16,827 nucleotides of DNA. It comes from Micavibrio sp. UBA1664. GTDB lineage: Bacteria; Pseudomonadota; Alphaproteobacteria; Micavibrionales; UBA1664. The DNA is taken from the NCBI GenBank assembly GCA_002320485.1, contig DCKW01000110.1:1-16827 (forward strand), written 5' to 3'. The notes beneath the pieces were generated by a model. The model worked only from the letters and a program-made list of their open reading frames with translations, was not told the DNA's origin and did not search any database. Made by a program: the position numbers and the translations under genes. Below, in pieces: positions 1 through 6,722 of this stretch (position 1 is its first letter; the number at the start of each line of letters is the position of its first letter).

Positions 1-620
1 TGCAAGGGAATCCCGGATGATTTTGAAGGAGTTGCTGTTACAACGAGACCAAAGGCAAGCGGCTCTATCGCCGATCGTATTAATGTATGAAATGCATCGG
101 GAACATGATCTTCGGCATAGACGAGCAACACGGCCTCGCATCCTGATTTTAATTGTGTATAGGCCTTTAGCAAGGCTTGTTCTATTGCGTCATAACGGGC
201 CGAAATAACAGTCGAGGGGCGCGTATCGCCGTTTAAGATGGAAAACAACCCCTGTCCGGTATTATGTACGGAATAGCTGAAATCCATGGGCGAAACGAGG
301 TCCGCCTCATATACCGAATTCAGAACGTTCAAGGTGTGTTGCATCTCCCCGTAGCGGGAACAGAAAATGGATTGCCCCCAATGATCGCATGGAAAGCCTT
401 TAATGGCATAATGCGCGGCATAGATGGACATTTTGCTCAGGCGACTGATCCTGCGGAAGGTGCGTTTTGGAATAAAAGATGTATCAGGAATCCAGTCATT
501 ATCGATAATCGCGTGGTGTGACAGGGTATCGATGTGCCTTAAATCCGCAAGGCTTTCCGCTTCTCCGACAGCGGGGCCGCAGGCAGCGGCAGACTGGATA
601 TAAAGCGTGAATGGTGTCAT
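1..620 (-). CDS. apeC: Chain-length-factor-like beta-ketoacyl synthase homologue ApeC (3' end beyond window)
   Basis: This is the N-terminal 206 residues of a ketosynthase-like protein of the PF13723 type, which in aryl polyene clusters partners the ketosynthase ApeO as a chain-length factor. I translated it by hand from the ATG at 620, and the frame stays open to the left edge. Family signatures seen are RRISRLSKM (56-64), FCSRYGE (86-92) and a SPxxFSYSVHNTGQG segment (110-124). Where catalytic ketosynthases carry the Thr-Ala-Cys nucleophile motif, this protein appears to read Ser-Ala-Arg (140-142), so it should not condense by itself. Family members are about 240 residues, so only about 35 are probably missing. 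It lies on the same strand as the main cluster but is separated from apeR by the inverted phosphopantetheinyl transferase gene, and has its own candidate promoter. Family assignment is firm; the pairing with ApeO rests on described APE systems. Confidence 0.88.
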   Translation of the reverse strand, partial: MTPFTLYIQSAAACGPAVGEAESLADLRHIDTLSHHAIIDNDWIPDTSFIPKRTFRRISRLSKMSIYAAHYAIKGFPCDHWGQSIFCSRYGEMQHTLNVLNSVYEADLVSPMDFSYSVHNTGQGLFSILNGDTRPSTVISARYDAIEQALLKAYTQLKSGCEAVLLVYAEDHVPDAFHTLIRSAIEPLAFGLVVTATPSKSSGIPL

Positions 621-629
621 ATCGATTCT

Positions 630-657
630 ACTATACACGTGCATGTCTTGGTGACAA
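630..657 (-). promoter_or_regulatory. Candidate sigma70-type promoter of apeC
   Basis: On the minus strand there is a TTGTCA box (652-657, five of six consensus bases), a 16-bp spacer and a TATAGT box (630-635, five of six). Only 9 bases separate the -10 box from the apeC ATG at 620. A start site at normal distance would leave a leader of just a few bases, so the transcript could be leaderless or nearly so. No Shine-Dalgarno sequence could fit. The call is by eye only. Confidence 0.45.
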
Positions 658-692
658 TTAGATACTTTTACCTTTTTTCGATATCCATCATA

Positions 693-1292
693 ATGACCTT
701 GATGATGAAATTATTTGTTGATGACATATCGGGTCTTGATATTGATATGAGAAGCTTCTCCGCTTCCAGAAAAATCGAGATATTGGCAAAAGACCTGGGA
801 TGTTCTTATGATGAAATTGCCATTGAAAAAGGGTCGCATGGAAAACCATATCTAAGCGATTATCCCATGCATTTTAATATCACTCATACAGGATCATTAT
901 GGTTGATGATAACTTCGGATATGCCTGTAGGTATAGATGCGGAATATCATAAGCCACGCAAAACCATGGGGGATATCCTCAAAACCTATTTCCATGATGA
1001 TGAGTACAGAGCGTACAATGGTTTAGTCGCTGATCAGGAAAAAACCTGTTTTTTCTATGATATCTGGACAAAGAAAGAGGCGTACGCCAAATACACAGGG
1101 TTGGGCATGGCCTATGATTTTGCCCAGGATTCATTTGAAAGCACCAAGTTGAATGATGCATATATTTACACAAAACAATACTATGCTACAGATCGTGAAT
1201 ATCCTGTGACCTTGTCAATATGCAGAGGAGAAAATTTTTCCTTTGAGGATATTATCTTTTGTGGGGATATCGGAAATCTAGGCGTGCCCTAA
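693..1292 (+). CDS. Sfp-type 4'-phosphopantetheinyl transferase
   Basis: This enzyme transfers the phosphopantetheine arm of coenzyme A to acyl carrier proteins, here presumably those of the aryl polyene synthase. Motifs of the Sfp family are all present in order: FNITHTG, then VGIDAE with the Mg2+-binding Asp and Glu, then WTKKEAYAKYTGLGM with the second metal-binding Glu and the conserved Lys. Length is about 200 residues, a normal compact form. Start choice is uncertain. ATG at 693, 702 or 705 (giving MKLFVDDI) and GTG at 639 are all in frame and none has a clear ribosome site. The GTG would put translation across the apeC promoter, so an ATG is preferred. It is the only plus-strand gene inside the cluster: divergent from apeC and convergent with apeR, with which it shares the four bases CTAA containing both stop codons. 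Confidence 0.88.
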   Translation: MTLMMKLFVDDISGLDIDMRSFSASRKIEILAKDLGCSYDEIAIEKGSHGKPYLSDYPMHFNITHTGSLWLMITSDMPVGIDAEYHKPRKTMGDILKTYFHDDEYRAYNGLVADQEKTCFFYDIWTKKEAYAKYTGLGMAYDFAQDSFESTKLNDAYIYTKQYYATDREYPVTLSICRGENFSFEDIIFCGDIGNLGVP

Positions 1293-2524
1293 GCTTGGTA
1301 CTTTTTAAATATCAGGGATGTATTAACACCGCCGAAGGCGAAATTGTTGCTCATGATAATATTGGCGTCAGGCAACATACGCGGGGCCTTCACAATATAA
1401 TCCAAGTCACCGCACGCGGGGTCCAATTCTTCCAGATTAAGGTTAGGGGCAAACCACCCCTCCCTCAACATATGGATGGACATCCATGCCTCAAGCGATC
1501 CTGCCGCGGCAAGGGCATGCCCGATATAGCCTTTTAATCCTGAAAACGGGACGCTGTTGCCGAATACGGATGCGGTTGCACCTGTTTCCGCAATGTCACC
1601 TTTGTCTGTTCCTGTGCCGTGACCGTTGATATAGTCAATGTCATCAGGTTGCAATCCGGCATCATTCAAGGCCAGTTGCATTGCCTTCGCCATTGTTTCC
1701 TGATTGGGGTTAGTGACATGCACCCCGTCGGAATTGGTGCCAAACCCTATAATTTCTGCGTAAATTGTGGCTCCGCGTGATTGTGCGTGTTCATATTCTT
1801 CCAAGATCAGGGTCGCCGCCCCCTCGCCAACGACTAATCCCTTCCTATGCGTGTCGAAAGGTTTAGGGCATTTGGACGGATTATCATTATCGATTTCAGT
1901 CGCATACAGGATATCAAAGACGGCGGCTTCGGTCACACATAATTCTTCCGATCCCCCTGCAATCATCACAGTTTGTTTGCCACTTTTAATCGCTTCGTAT
2001 GCATACCCAATGGAAATACTCCCTGACGTACAGGCGGTGGAACTGGGGATAATACGTCCGGTTACTCCGAAAAATATGCCTATATTCGAGGTGGTGGTAT
2101 GTGGCATCATACGGATGTAGCTGTTGGCATGAAGTTCGTCCGTTGTTTTCTTCGCAAGCATACGCCCGAAATCGGCAATGGAATCCGGTGTTCCCGTGGA
2201 AGATCCGTACGCAATACCCGTTTGCCCGTTTTTGACAATATCACTGCCCAAAAGCCCGGCGTCGTTTAATGCTGCTTCGCTTGCCAATGTCGCATACAGG
2301 GCCACACTCCCCATACTGCGCGTCGCCTTGCGGGTGTAATGATCGGGAAGGGTGTAAGGAAAAACAGGCGCGCCCAAATGTGTTCTGAGACTTTCATATT
2401 GCATCCATTCATCCATAACACGTACGCCGTTTTGACCGTTTAACAAATGCGTACGAGCCGTATCCCAGTCATTGCCGATGGGGGAAAGCCCACCCATCCC
2501 TGTGATGACAACACGTTTGCTCAT
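1289..2524 (-). CDS. apeR: Beta-ketoacyl-ACP synthase (FabF-like), ApeR-type
   Basis: This is a decarboxylating Claisen condensing enzyme of the KAS II (FabF) fold, 411 residues, the usual length. The catalytic triad is complete: C165 in STACTSGS, H302 in NGHGTGTDKGD and H336 in KGYIGHALAAAG. The C-terminal NNFAFGGVN motif is also present. The start is the ATG at 2524. It overlaps the ketoreductase stop as ATGA and has a GGGGGA ribosome site (2533-2538) 8 bases upstream. A longer in-frame start at 2587 only adds residues encoded inside the ketoreductase gene. Position after KS-DH-KR matches the O-P-Q-R order of known ape clusters, which supports the ApeR assignment. Its specific elongation step is not readable from sequence. 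It is the last gene of the minus-strand run; its stop lies inside the convergent transferase gene's end. Confidence 0.92.
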   Translation of the reverse strand: MSKRVVITGMGGLSPIGNDWDTARTHLLNGQNGVRVMDEWMQYESLRTHLGAPVFPYTLPDHYTRKATRSMGSVALYATLASEAALNDAGLLGSDIVKNGQTGIAYGSSTGTPDSIADFGRMLAKKTTDELHANSYIRMMPHTTTSNIGIFFGVTGRIIPSSTACTSGSISIGYAYEAIKSGKQTVMIAGGSEELCVTEAAVFDILYATEIDNDNPSKCPKPFDTHRKGLVVGEGAATLILEEYEHAQSRGATIYAEIIGFGTNSDGVHVTNPNQETMAKAMQLALNDAGLQPDDIDYINGHGTGTDKGDIAETGATASVFGNSVPFSGLKGYIGHALAAAGSLEAWMSIHMLREGWFAPNLNLEELDPACGDLDYIVKAPRMLPDANIIMSNNFAFGGVNTSLIFKKYQA

Positions 2525-3255
2525 CCAAACATTCCCCCGTTTACCGAAATGACTTGCCGCGTGATATAAGAGGCCGCATCGGAGCATAAAAATCCGACGG
2601 CGGCGGCAACTTCCTCTGCCGAGCCTTTCCGTCGCAACGGGATCATCTCTTTAATAAAACTGTCGTCCAGCTCCTCCGTCATATCGGTTTCGATAATACC
2701 CGGGGCGACGCAATTGACGGTGATTTTCCGCTTACCCAGTTCAACGGCAAGGCTTTTTGTGGCGCCTATAATCCCCGCCTTTGAGGCGCTGTAATTGACT
2801 TGTCCGCGATTGCCTGCCAACCCTGCAACTGAGGATAGCGTAACAATGCGTCCGCCGTCTTTGGCGCGCACCATCGGCATAATGCAGGGTTGAATAACAT
2901 TGAAAAACCCGTCAAGATTGGTATGAATTACATCATCCCATTCTTGCATGGACATCGCGGGAAAGGCGGCATCACGGGCAATACCTGCATTACATATCAC
3001 ACCATAGTAAGCACCATTGGTTTCAATATCGTTTTCAATACTGCTCATTGCCTGGTTTCGGTCGGCGATATCAAACGGTAACAGGCGGGTGTTACGACCC
3101 ATTGCGCGAATATCTGTGGCGACGGATTGCGCCTCTTCATCGCGGCTGCGATAATTCAGCACAATATCAAAGCCTTGTTTGGCAAGCGTCAGGGCAATTG
3201 CCTTACCAATACCGCGACTTGCGCCGGTAACCATAATTGTACGACTTTCCGTCAT
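2521..3255 (-). CDS. apeQ: 3-oxoacyl-ACP reductase (FabG-like SDR), ApeQ-type
   Basis: This is a classical short-chain dehydrogenase that reduces the beta-keto group of the growing polyene to a hydroxyl with NADPH. It has 244 residues, exactly FabG-like. The Rossmann nucleotide motif TGASRGIG is at 10-17 and NAG at 89-91. The catalytic tetrad is N113, S142, Y155 and K159, with FabG spacing. The VNGGMFG C-terminus is the typical FabG ending. It starts 3 bp after the ApeP stop (TAAATCATG) and overlaps the apeR start by ATGA, so it is almost certainly co-translated with both. Its place between two dehydratase/ketosynthase genes of the cluster points to secondary metabolism, not housekeeping fatty acid synthesis. 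Confidence 0.93.
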   Translation of the reverse strand: MTESRTIMVTGASRGIGKAIALTLAKQGFDIVLNYRSRDEEAQSVATDIRAMGRNTRLLPFDIADRNQAMSSIENDIETNGAYYGVICNAGIARDAAFPAMSMQEWDDVIHTNLDGFFNVIQPCIMPMVRAKDGGRIVTLSSVAGLAGNRGQVNYSASKAGIIGATKSLAVELGKRKITVNCVAPGIIETDMTEELDDSFIKEMIPLRRKGSAEEVAAAVGFLCSDAASYITRQVISVNGGMFG

Positions 3256-3258
3256 GAT

Positions 3259-3702
3259 TTATTGGATTCCTGTCATCTCGTTAAGTTTCTCAGGAATATA
3301 AGCACTCAACGTCACGGATGCAACCTCTTCCCCGCCAATCGAGAGACTACAGGTATATCCACCCATATTCCCGTCATTAAATTCCTCTTGTGCATGAATG
3401 GTGATGACATCGCCATACTTAAAGGCAGAGCGGCTACAGATATAGCGTCGACAGCTCAATAAAAACCCCACCTTGCTTTCACCATTATTTTCCATGGCCC
3501 GAATGCCTGAAAAGGCCGCAACGGCTTGCGCCGCATATTCCAATCCAACCCACGCAGGGACGTGTCCGTCATGAAAAAATGTCGAAGCGGGAGAGATTGT
3601 AACTTCTGCTACAACGATATTATCCGTATGCGACACAACGCGGTCGAGTAATAGCATCGTGCGTTTGTGTTTCATGATTTTGTCGAGAGGATAATCAGTC
3701 AT
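3259..3702 (-). CDS. apeP: Hotdog-fold 3-hydroxyacyl-ACP dehydratase, ApeP-type
   Basis: This 147-residue single hotdog domain resembles the COG4706 group of predicted 3-hydroxyacyl-ACP dehydratases. The active-site region reads FFHDGHVPAWVGLEYAAQ (42-59): a His in GHVP (H47) followed only eight residues later by Glu (E55) and AAQ. In FabZ the corresponding His-Glu interval is about 14 residues, so the connecting loop is shorter here, as in the ApeP group. It should remove water from 3-hydroxyacyl-ACP to give the conjugated double bond, probably together with ApeI (11780-12136), with which ApeP is described to associate. Its ATG lies within the end of apeO, sharing eight bases ATGACTGA. It would be co-translated with the ketosynthase upstream. 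Confidence 0.87.
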   Translation of the reverse strand: MTDYPLDKIMKHKRTMLLLDRVVSHTDNIVVAEVTISPASTFFHDGHVPAWVGLEYAAQAVAAFSGIRAMENNGESKVGFLLSCRRYICSRSAFKYGDVITIHAQEEFNDGNMGGYTCSLSIGGEEVASVTLSAYIPEKLNEMTGIQ

Positions 3703-4924
3703 TGTCTGTTCCGTATTTTAAAATGACGGAAGCGTTACTGCCGCCAAAGGCGCAAAAATTGCTGATAATGTAGAAGGGCGCGGTGTCGCCCATTCTATCC
3801 CCCACCTTTGCAAAATTATTTAAGCTAATATCGTCACCACGCTCCCCGTCCCACAGATGGGGCAAAACATATCTGTGCGGATTATAATCGCGTGACATCA
3901 TGAGCCAACATAAAGCGATTTCCGTCGCCCCCGCCGCACCCAGCGTGTGTCCGACAATCGACTTTGAAGAACTGCACGGGATTTCATCACCGAAAACACG
4001 GCTGACCGCCTGTGATTCCATGGAATCATTATGCGGAGTTGAGGTTCCGTGTAAATTCACATAGGCAATCTGATCAGCCGATAGAGTGGCTTTTTGAAGC
4101 GCATGGCGCATGGCCTTTTCCGCGCCCAAGCCCTGCGGCTCGGGGGCAGTCATGCTGTAGCCGTCGGAGGATTCGCCGACGCTTACCATCTGCACCGGCG
4201 CGGGGTTGGATGTCATGAGAAACAAGGCGCCACCCTCGCCGATGGAAATACCATTACGGTTTTTGCTGAACGGGTTGCATCGGTTTGCAGATAATGCCCC
4301 AAGTGAATGAAATCCTTCACAGGTTAAATGGCACAGGCTGTCCATTCCGCCGACAATAACGGCATCGCAAATACCTGCATCCATCATTTCTTGTGCATAG
4401 GCAAAGACTTTTGCGCTTGAACTGCAGGCGGTTGAAATGGTTACGGCAATATTACCAAGCCCCAGATACGAGGCCAAAAATTCCGACCCATCGGCAATTT
4501 CCTGAACGCCGAAATTATAGTCTTCGGGAAATGTCCCTTGATCGCGAAAGGCAAACAAGGCGTTTTCTCCGTCCTCAATACCTGATGTACTGCTTCCTAA
4601 AATAACGCCGATACGATCTTCACCATATTGTTCAATAGCATTATCAATATCCTGCTGAATTTGGAATAACGCCAACAGCATCATGCGATTATTACGGCTG
4701 TTATAACGTATAAAATCGTCAGGCATTTGCGGCAGATCACCTTCAATACGACCCAGGTAACATGCCTCACCGTCTTTCAGCATGGTTGTATCCTGACGCA
4801 AAAAAGATTTTAGATGGTCAATGCCAACGGAAGGTGAAAAAAGTATTTGTGCAATTTCCTGCTTGCTTCGTCCCAAATTGCAGCATATGCCCATCGCATT
4901 TAAATAATATTTTCTTTCATCCAT
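3695..4924 (-). CDS. apeO: Beta-ketoacyl synthase, ApeO-type
   Basis: This ketosynthase has 409 residues and a complete Cys-His-His triad: C167 in STACSSS, H292 in NLHGTSTPHND and H326 in KSIVGHTLGAAGA. The C-terminal NFCAFGGSN motif is typical of FabF-like enzymes. In aryl polyene synthases the enzyme in this position pairs with the chain-length-factor-like ApeC (here at 1-620) to form the elongating heterodimer; that pairing is inferred from position and family. The start ATG at 4924 shares its first base with the stop of the lipoprotein gene (TAATG). The end overlaps apeP by eight bases. It is clearly different in sequence from the second ketosynthase at 1289-2524, so this is not a recent tandem duplication. 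Confidence 0.9.
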   Translation of the reverse strand: MDERKYYLNAMGICCNLGRSKQEIAQILFSPSVGIDHLKSFLRQDTTMLKDGEACYLGRIEGDLPQMPDDFIRYNSRNNRMMLLALFQIQQDIDNAIEQYGEDRIGVILGSSTSGIEDGENALFAFRDQGTFPEDYNFGVQEIADGSEFLASYLGLGNIAVTISTACSSSAKVFAYAQEMMDAGICDAVIVGGMDSLCHLTCEGFHSLGALSANRCNPFSKNRNGISIGEGGALFLMTSNPAPVQMVSVGESSDGYSMTAPEPQGLGAEKAMRHALQKATLSADQIAYVNLHGTSTPHNDSMESQAVSRVFGDEIPCSSSKSIVGHTLGAAGATEIALCWLMMSRDYNPHRYVLPHLWDGERGDDISLNNFAKVGDRMGDTAPFYIISNFCAFGGSNASVILKYGTDND

Positions 4925-5478
4925 TATTTTAAGTCTTCCACACTTAATAAAGACATATCAATGATATATTTATAAATATGATGTTTGAATGTCGCACCTT
5001 GAAAGGAATTTTCCGCCTTATATAATATTGTTATAATCGGTTTCTCATTGTAAAAAATGCTGCGTTTATTTTCATTTTGTTCTAAGTGATATGAGGCGTG
5101 GAGAGAGGTCTTTAAATCCCCAGATGGTGAAATAACTGCCAACACATCATTGGTAAAACGTTCCGCCTGTAATTTTGGATCTATAGTGTCACATGCGGGT
5201 TTCGGAACATCCCTTGTTATCATGCATGAAAATAATGGCTCACCCAAAGGGCCGATCCCGACAGCCGATATTTGTATCGGTGTTTTTTCCAATCTTAAAA
5301 TAAAATTATGCGTTTCTTTGTCTTTTGTAATGGCAACAGCATAATGATGAACGTGTGGGGTTTGTGTGTTGTCAATAATGGTTTGCGAGGCTAGTGATTG
5401 ATTGTTTATGGGATCCGCCCATAATACCGCACACCCTGCCAAAGCGATGATTGTGATAAGGAATAAGCTAAACCGCAT
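4924..5478 (-). CDS. Small lipoprotein of the aryl polyene cluster (possibly DUF3261)
   Basis: The 184-residue product begins with a short charged N-terminus, a hydrophobic stretch (about residues 3-15) and the lipobox LAGC, with C16 as the lipidated residue. Ala follows at +2, so export to the outer membrane by Lol is expected. The rest is a soluble, beta-rich domain that I do not recognise with certainty. Aryl polyene clusters regularly carry a lipoprotein of the DUF3261 type at this place between the exporter and the ketosynthase, and this fits in size and position. The true start is the ATG at 5478. A longer frame beginning at 5550 would bury the signal sequence and lies inside the preceding gene. 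Both ends overlap neighbours by one base (TAATG). Probable role: outer-membrane partner of the MMPL exporter and the LolA-like protein. Confidence 0.8.
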   Translation of the reverse strand: MRFSLFLITIIALAGCAVLWADPINNQSLASQTIIDNTQTPHVHHYAVAITKDKETHNFILRLEKTPIQISAVGIGPLGEPLFSCMITRDVPKPACDTIDPKLQAERFTNDVLAVISPSGDLKTSLHASYHLEQNENKRSIFYNEKPIITILYKAENSFQGATFKHHIYKYIIDMSLLSVEDLK

Positions 5479-6722
5479 TATTGGCAAATCTCGTAAAGGG
5501 AGTTGAGCCTGCGCTTGGAATGCGTTACATACGGGTTGCCCGTATCCCATGCATATCCGGCAAGAATGGATGTTAAATAACGACGAATTTGATCATCGTC
5601 CGCTTTCTTGGCAAAAAATATCGAGATTAGTTTACCTTCATACCAACTTTCCACAAAGGCTCGGAAAGTATTAATACCTGTAAGAAGAGGTTTCGAGAAA
5701 TCATCTTCCCACGATATAGTTTCGCCCTTAAACTGCCGATCCAGCGTATTGGCGGCAAGGGATGCCGATTTGACCGCGATTGTAATGCCGGATGAGAAGA
5801 CTGGATCAAGAAACTCCCCTGCATTGCCTAGTAAGGCAAATCCGGGACCGTGTAATGATTTGACGGAGCAGGAATATCCTTCCAGTGTTTGCACAGGCTT
5901 GGCAAAAACCGCATCTGATAATACATCCTTCAAATAATCATCCTGTTGGATAAAGTTTTGTAAAATGCTGCGGTTATCATGACCTCCATCAATCATGTTT
6001 TGAAAGTAACGTAATTCACCCACGACCCCTATTGAGGCTGATCCGTTCGAAAATGGAATGACCCAATACCAGATATCTTTATAGTGTGGATGCACGTTAA
6101 TCAGAATGCGGTCGCGGTTAAATTGGGGATGAGTGATGCCGTCAACAACATGTGTGAAAACCGATTTTCGCGGCGGAAATGAGGACGGTGTTTCGAGGTT
6201 GAGCAAACGTGGTAAAACACGGCCAAAGCCGCTGGCATCCAGACAGAATCTGGCTTTTATACTATAATCTCCGCGCTCTGGTGAAGTTACGTATATTATA
6301 GCATTATTGACGGTAATATCGGTTTGTGTGACTGTCGCTTGGAAATGAACATCCGCGCCTTTACGCTCGATTTCCTTAATCAGGGACAAATCAAAATCGG
6401 CACGAACAACCTGATAAGTTGTTGACGGACCATCGGTGCTTTTTTCAGAAAAATCAAATGATGTATGGTTGCCTAGCCAATGAAAATCGGCGCCGTCCTT
6501 ATCCTGAAAATTCTGGGATTTGATAACATGATCTAATCCTGCTTCGGCGAAATAGACCATGGATTGAGGCAGCAAACTCTCCCCGATGGAGAAACGCGGG
6601 AATTCCTGTCTTTCAACAATACAAACGCTATATCCTTTTTGCAACAATATGCCGGCCGCAACTGACCCTGAAGGGCCTGCGCCGATAATGACAACATCAT
6701 ATGAATAACAGGTTTCAGTCAT
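5478..6722 (-). CDS. FAD-dependent halogenase-like oxidoreductase
   Basis: This is a flavoprotein of 414 residues. The N-terminal dinucleotide motif GAGPSG is at 14-19, followed by FPRFSIGESLLP (41-52), a hallmark of the tryptophan/phenol halogenase superfamily. K75 sits in FQDKDGADF, the position of the catalytic Lys that guides hypohalous acid. WYWVIP (218-223) fits the halogenase motif WxWxIP, and FLDPVFSSG (304-312) fits FxxPxxSxG. All sequence marks that separate halogenases from monooxygenases are thus present. One deviation is that the usual Gly-Asp of the second FAD motif reads Gly-Asn (LLGNAGEF, N300). Brominated xanthomonadins come from related clusters with a halogenase-like gene. 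Substrate and halide cannot be told from sequence, and a hydroxylase or desaturase role remains possible. Start: the ATG at 6722 overlaps the exporter stop (ATGACTGA); an in-frame TTG at 6773 was rejected. Confidence 0.85.
   Translation of the reverse strand: MTETCYSYDVVIIGAGPSGSVAAGILLQKGYSVCIVERQEFPRFSIGESLLPQSMVYFAEAGLDHVIKSQNFQDKDGADFHWLGNHTSFDFSEKSTDGPSTTYQVVRADFDLSLIKEIERKGADVHFQATVTQTDITVNNAIIYVTSPERGDYSIKARFCLDASGFGRVLPRLLNLETPSSFPPRKSVFTHVVDGITHPQFNRDRILINVHPHYKDIWYWVIPFSNGSASIGVVGELRYFQNMIDGGHDNRSILQNFIQQDDYLKDVLSDAVFAKPVQTLEGYSCSVKSLHGPGFALLGNAGEFLDPVFSSGITIAVKSASLAANTLDRQFKGETISWEDDFSKPLLTGINTFRAFVESWYEGKLISIFFAKKADDDQIRRYLTSILAGYAWDTGNPYVTHSKRRLNSLYEICQ

Noticed and set aside
17..521. 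Plus-strand frames at 17-208 and 264-521
   Set aside because: The minus strand here encodes a clear ApeC-type protein through the entire stretch; these frames are antisense shadows.
639..692. GTG start at 639 for the phosphopantetheinyl transferase
   Set aside because: It adds a hydrophobic 18-residue tail without family likeness, has no ribosome site and lies across the apeC promoter boxes. It cannot be fully excluded because the ATG starts also lack a ribosome site.
671..694. CATAAT box as promoter for the phosphopantetheinyl transferase
   Set aside because: It overlaps the best start codon and has no convincing -35 partner.
1767..2120. Plus-strand open frame of 117 codons opposite apeR
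   Set aside because: It is a shadow of the ketosynthase frame with no recognisable domain or ribosome site. The same holds for the plus-strand frames opposite apeQ, apeO, the FAD enzyme and the secreted protein.
2525..2587. Longer start for the ApeR ketosynthase
   Set aside because: The extra 21 residues lie inside the ketoreductase gene and precede the normal FabF N-terminus MSKRVVITG; the ATGA overlap with a GGGGGA site is far better.
5479..5550. Longer start for the lipoprotein
   Set aside because: It would place 24 polar residues before the signal sequence and lipobox and lies inside the FAD-enzyme gene.
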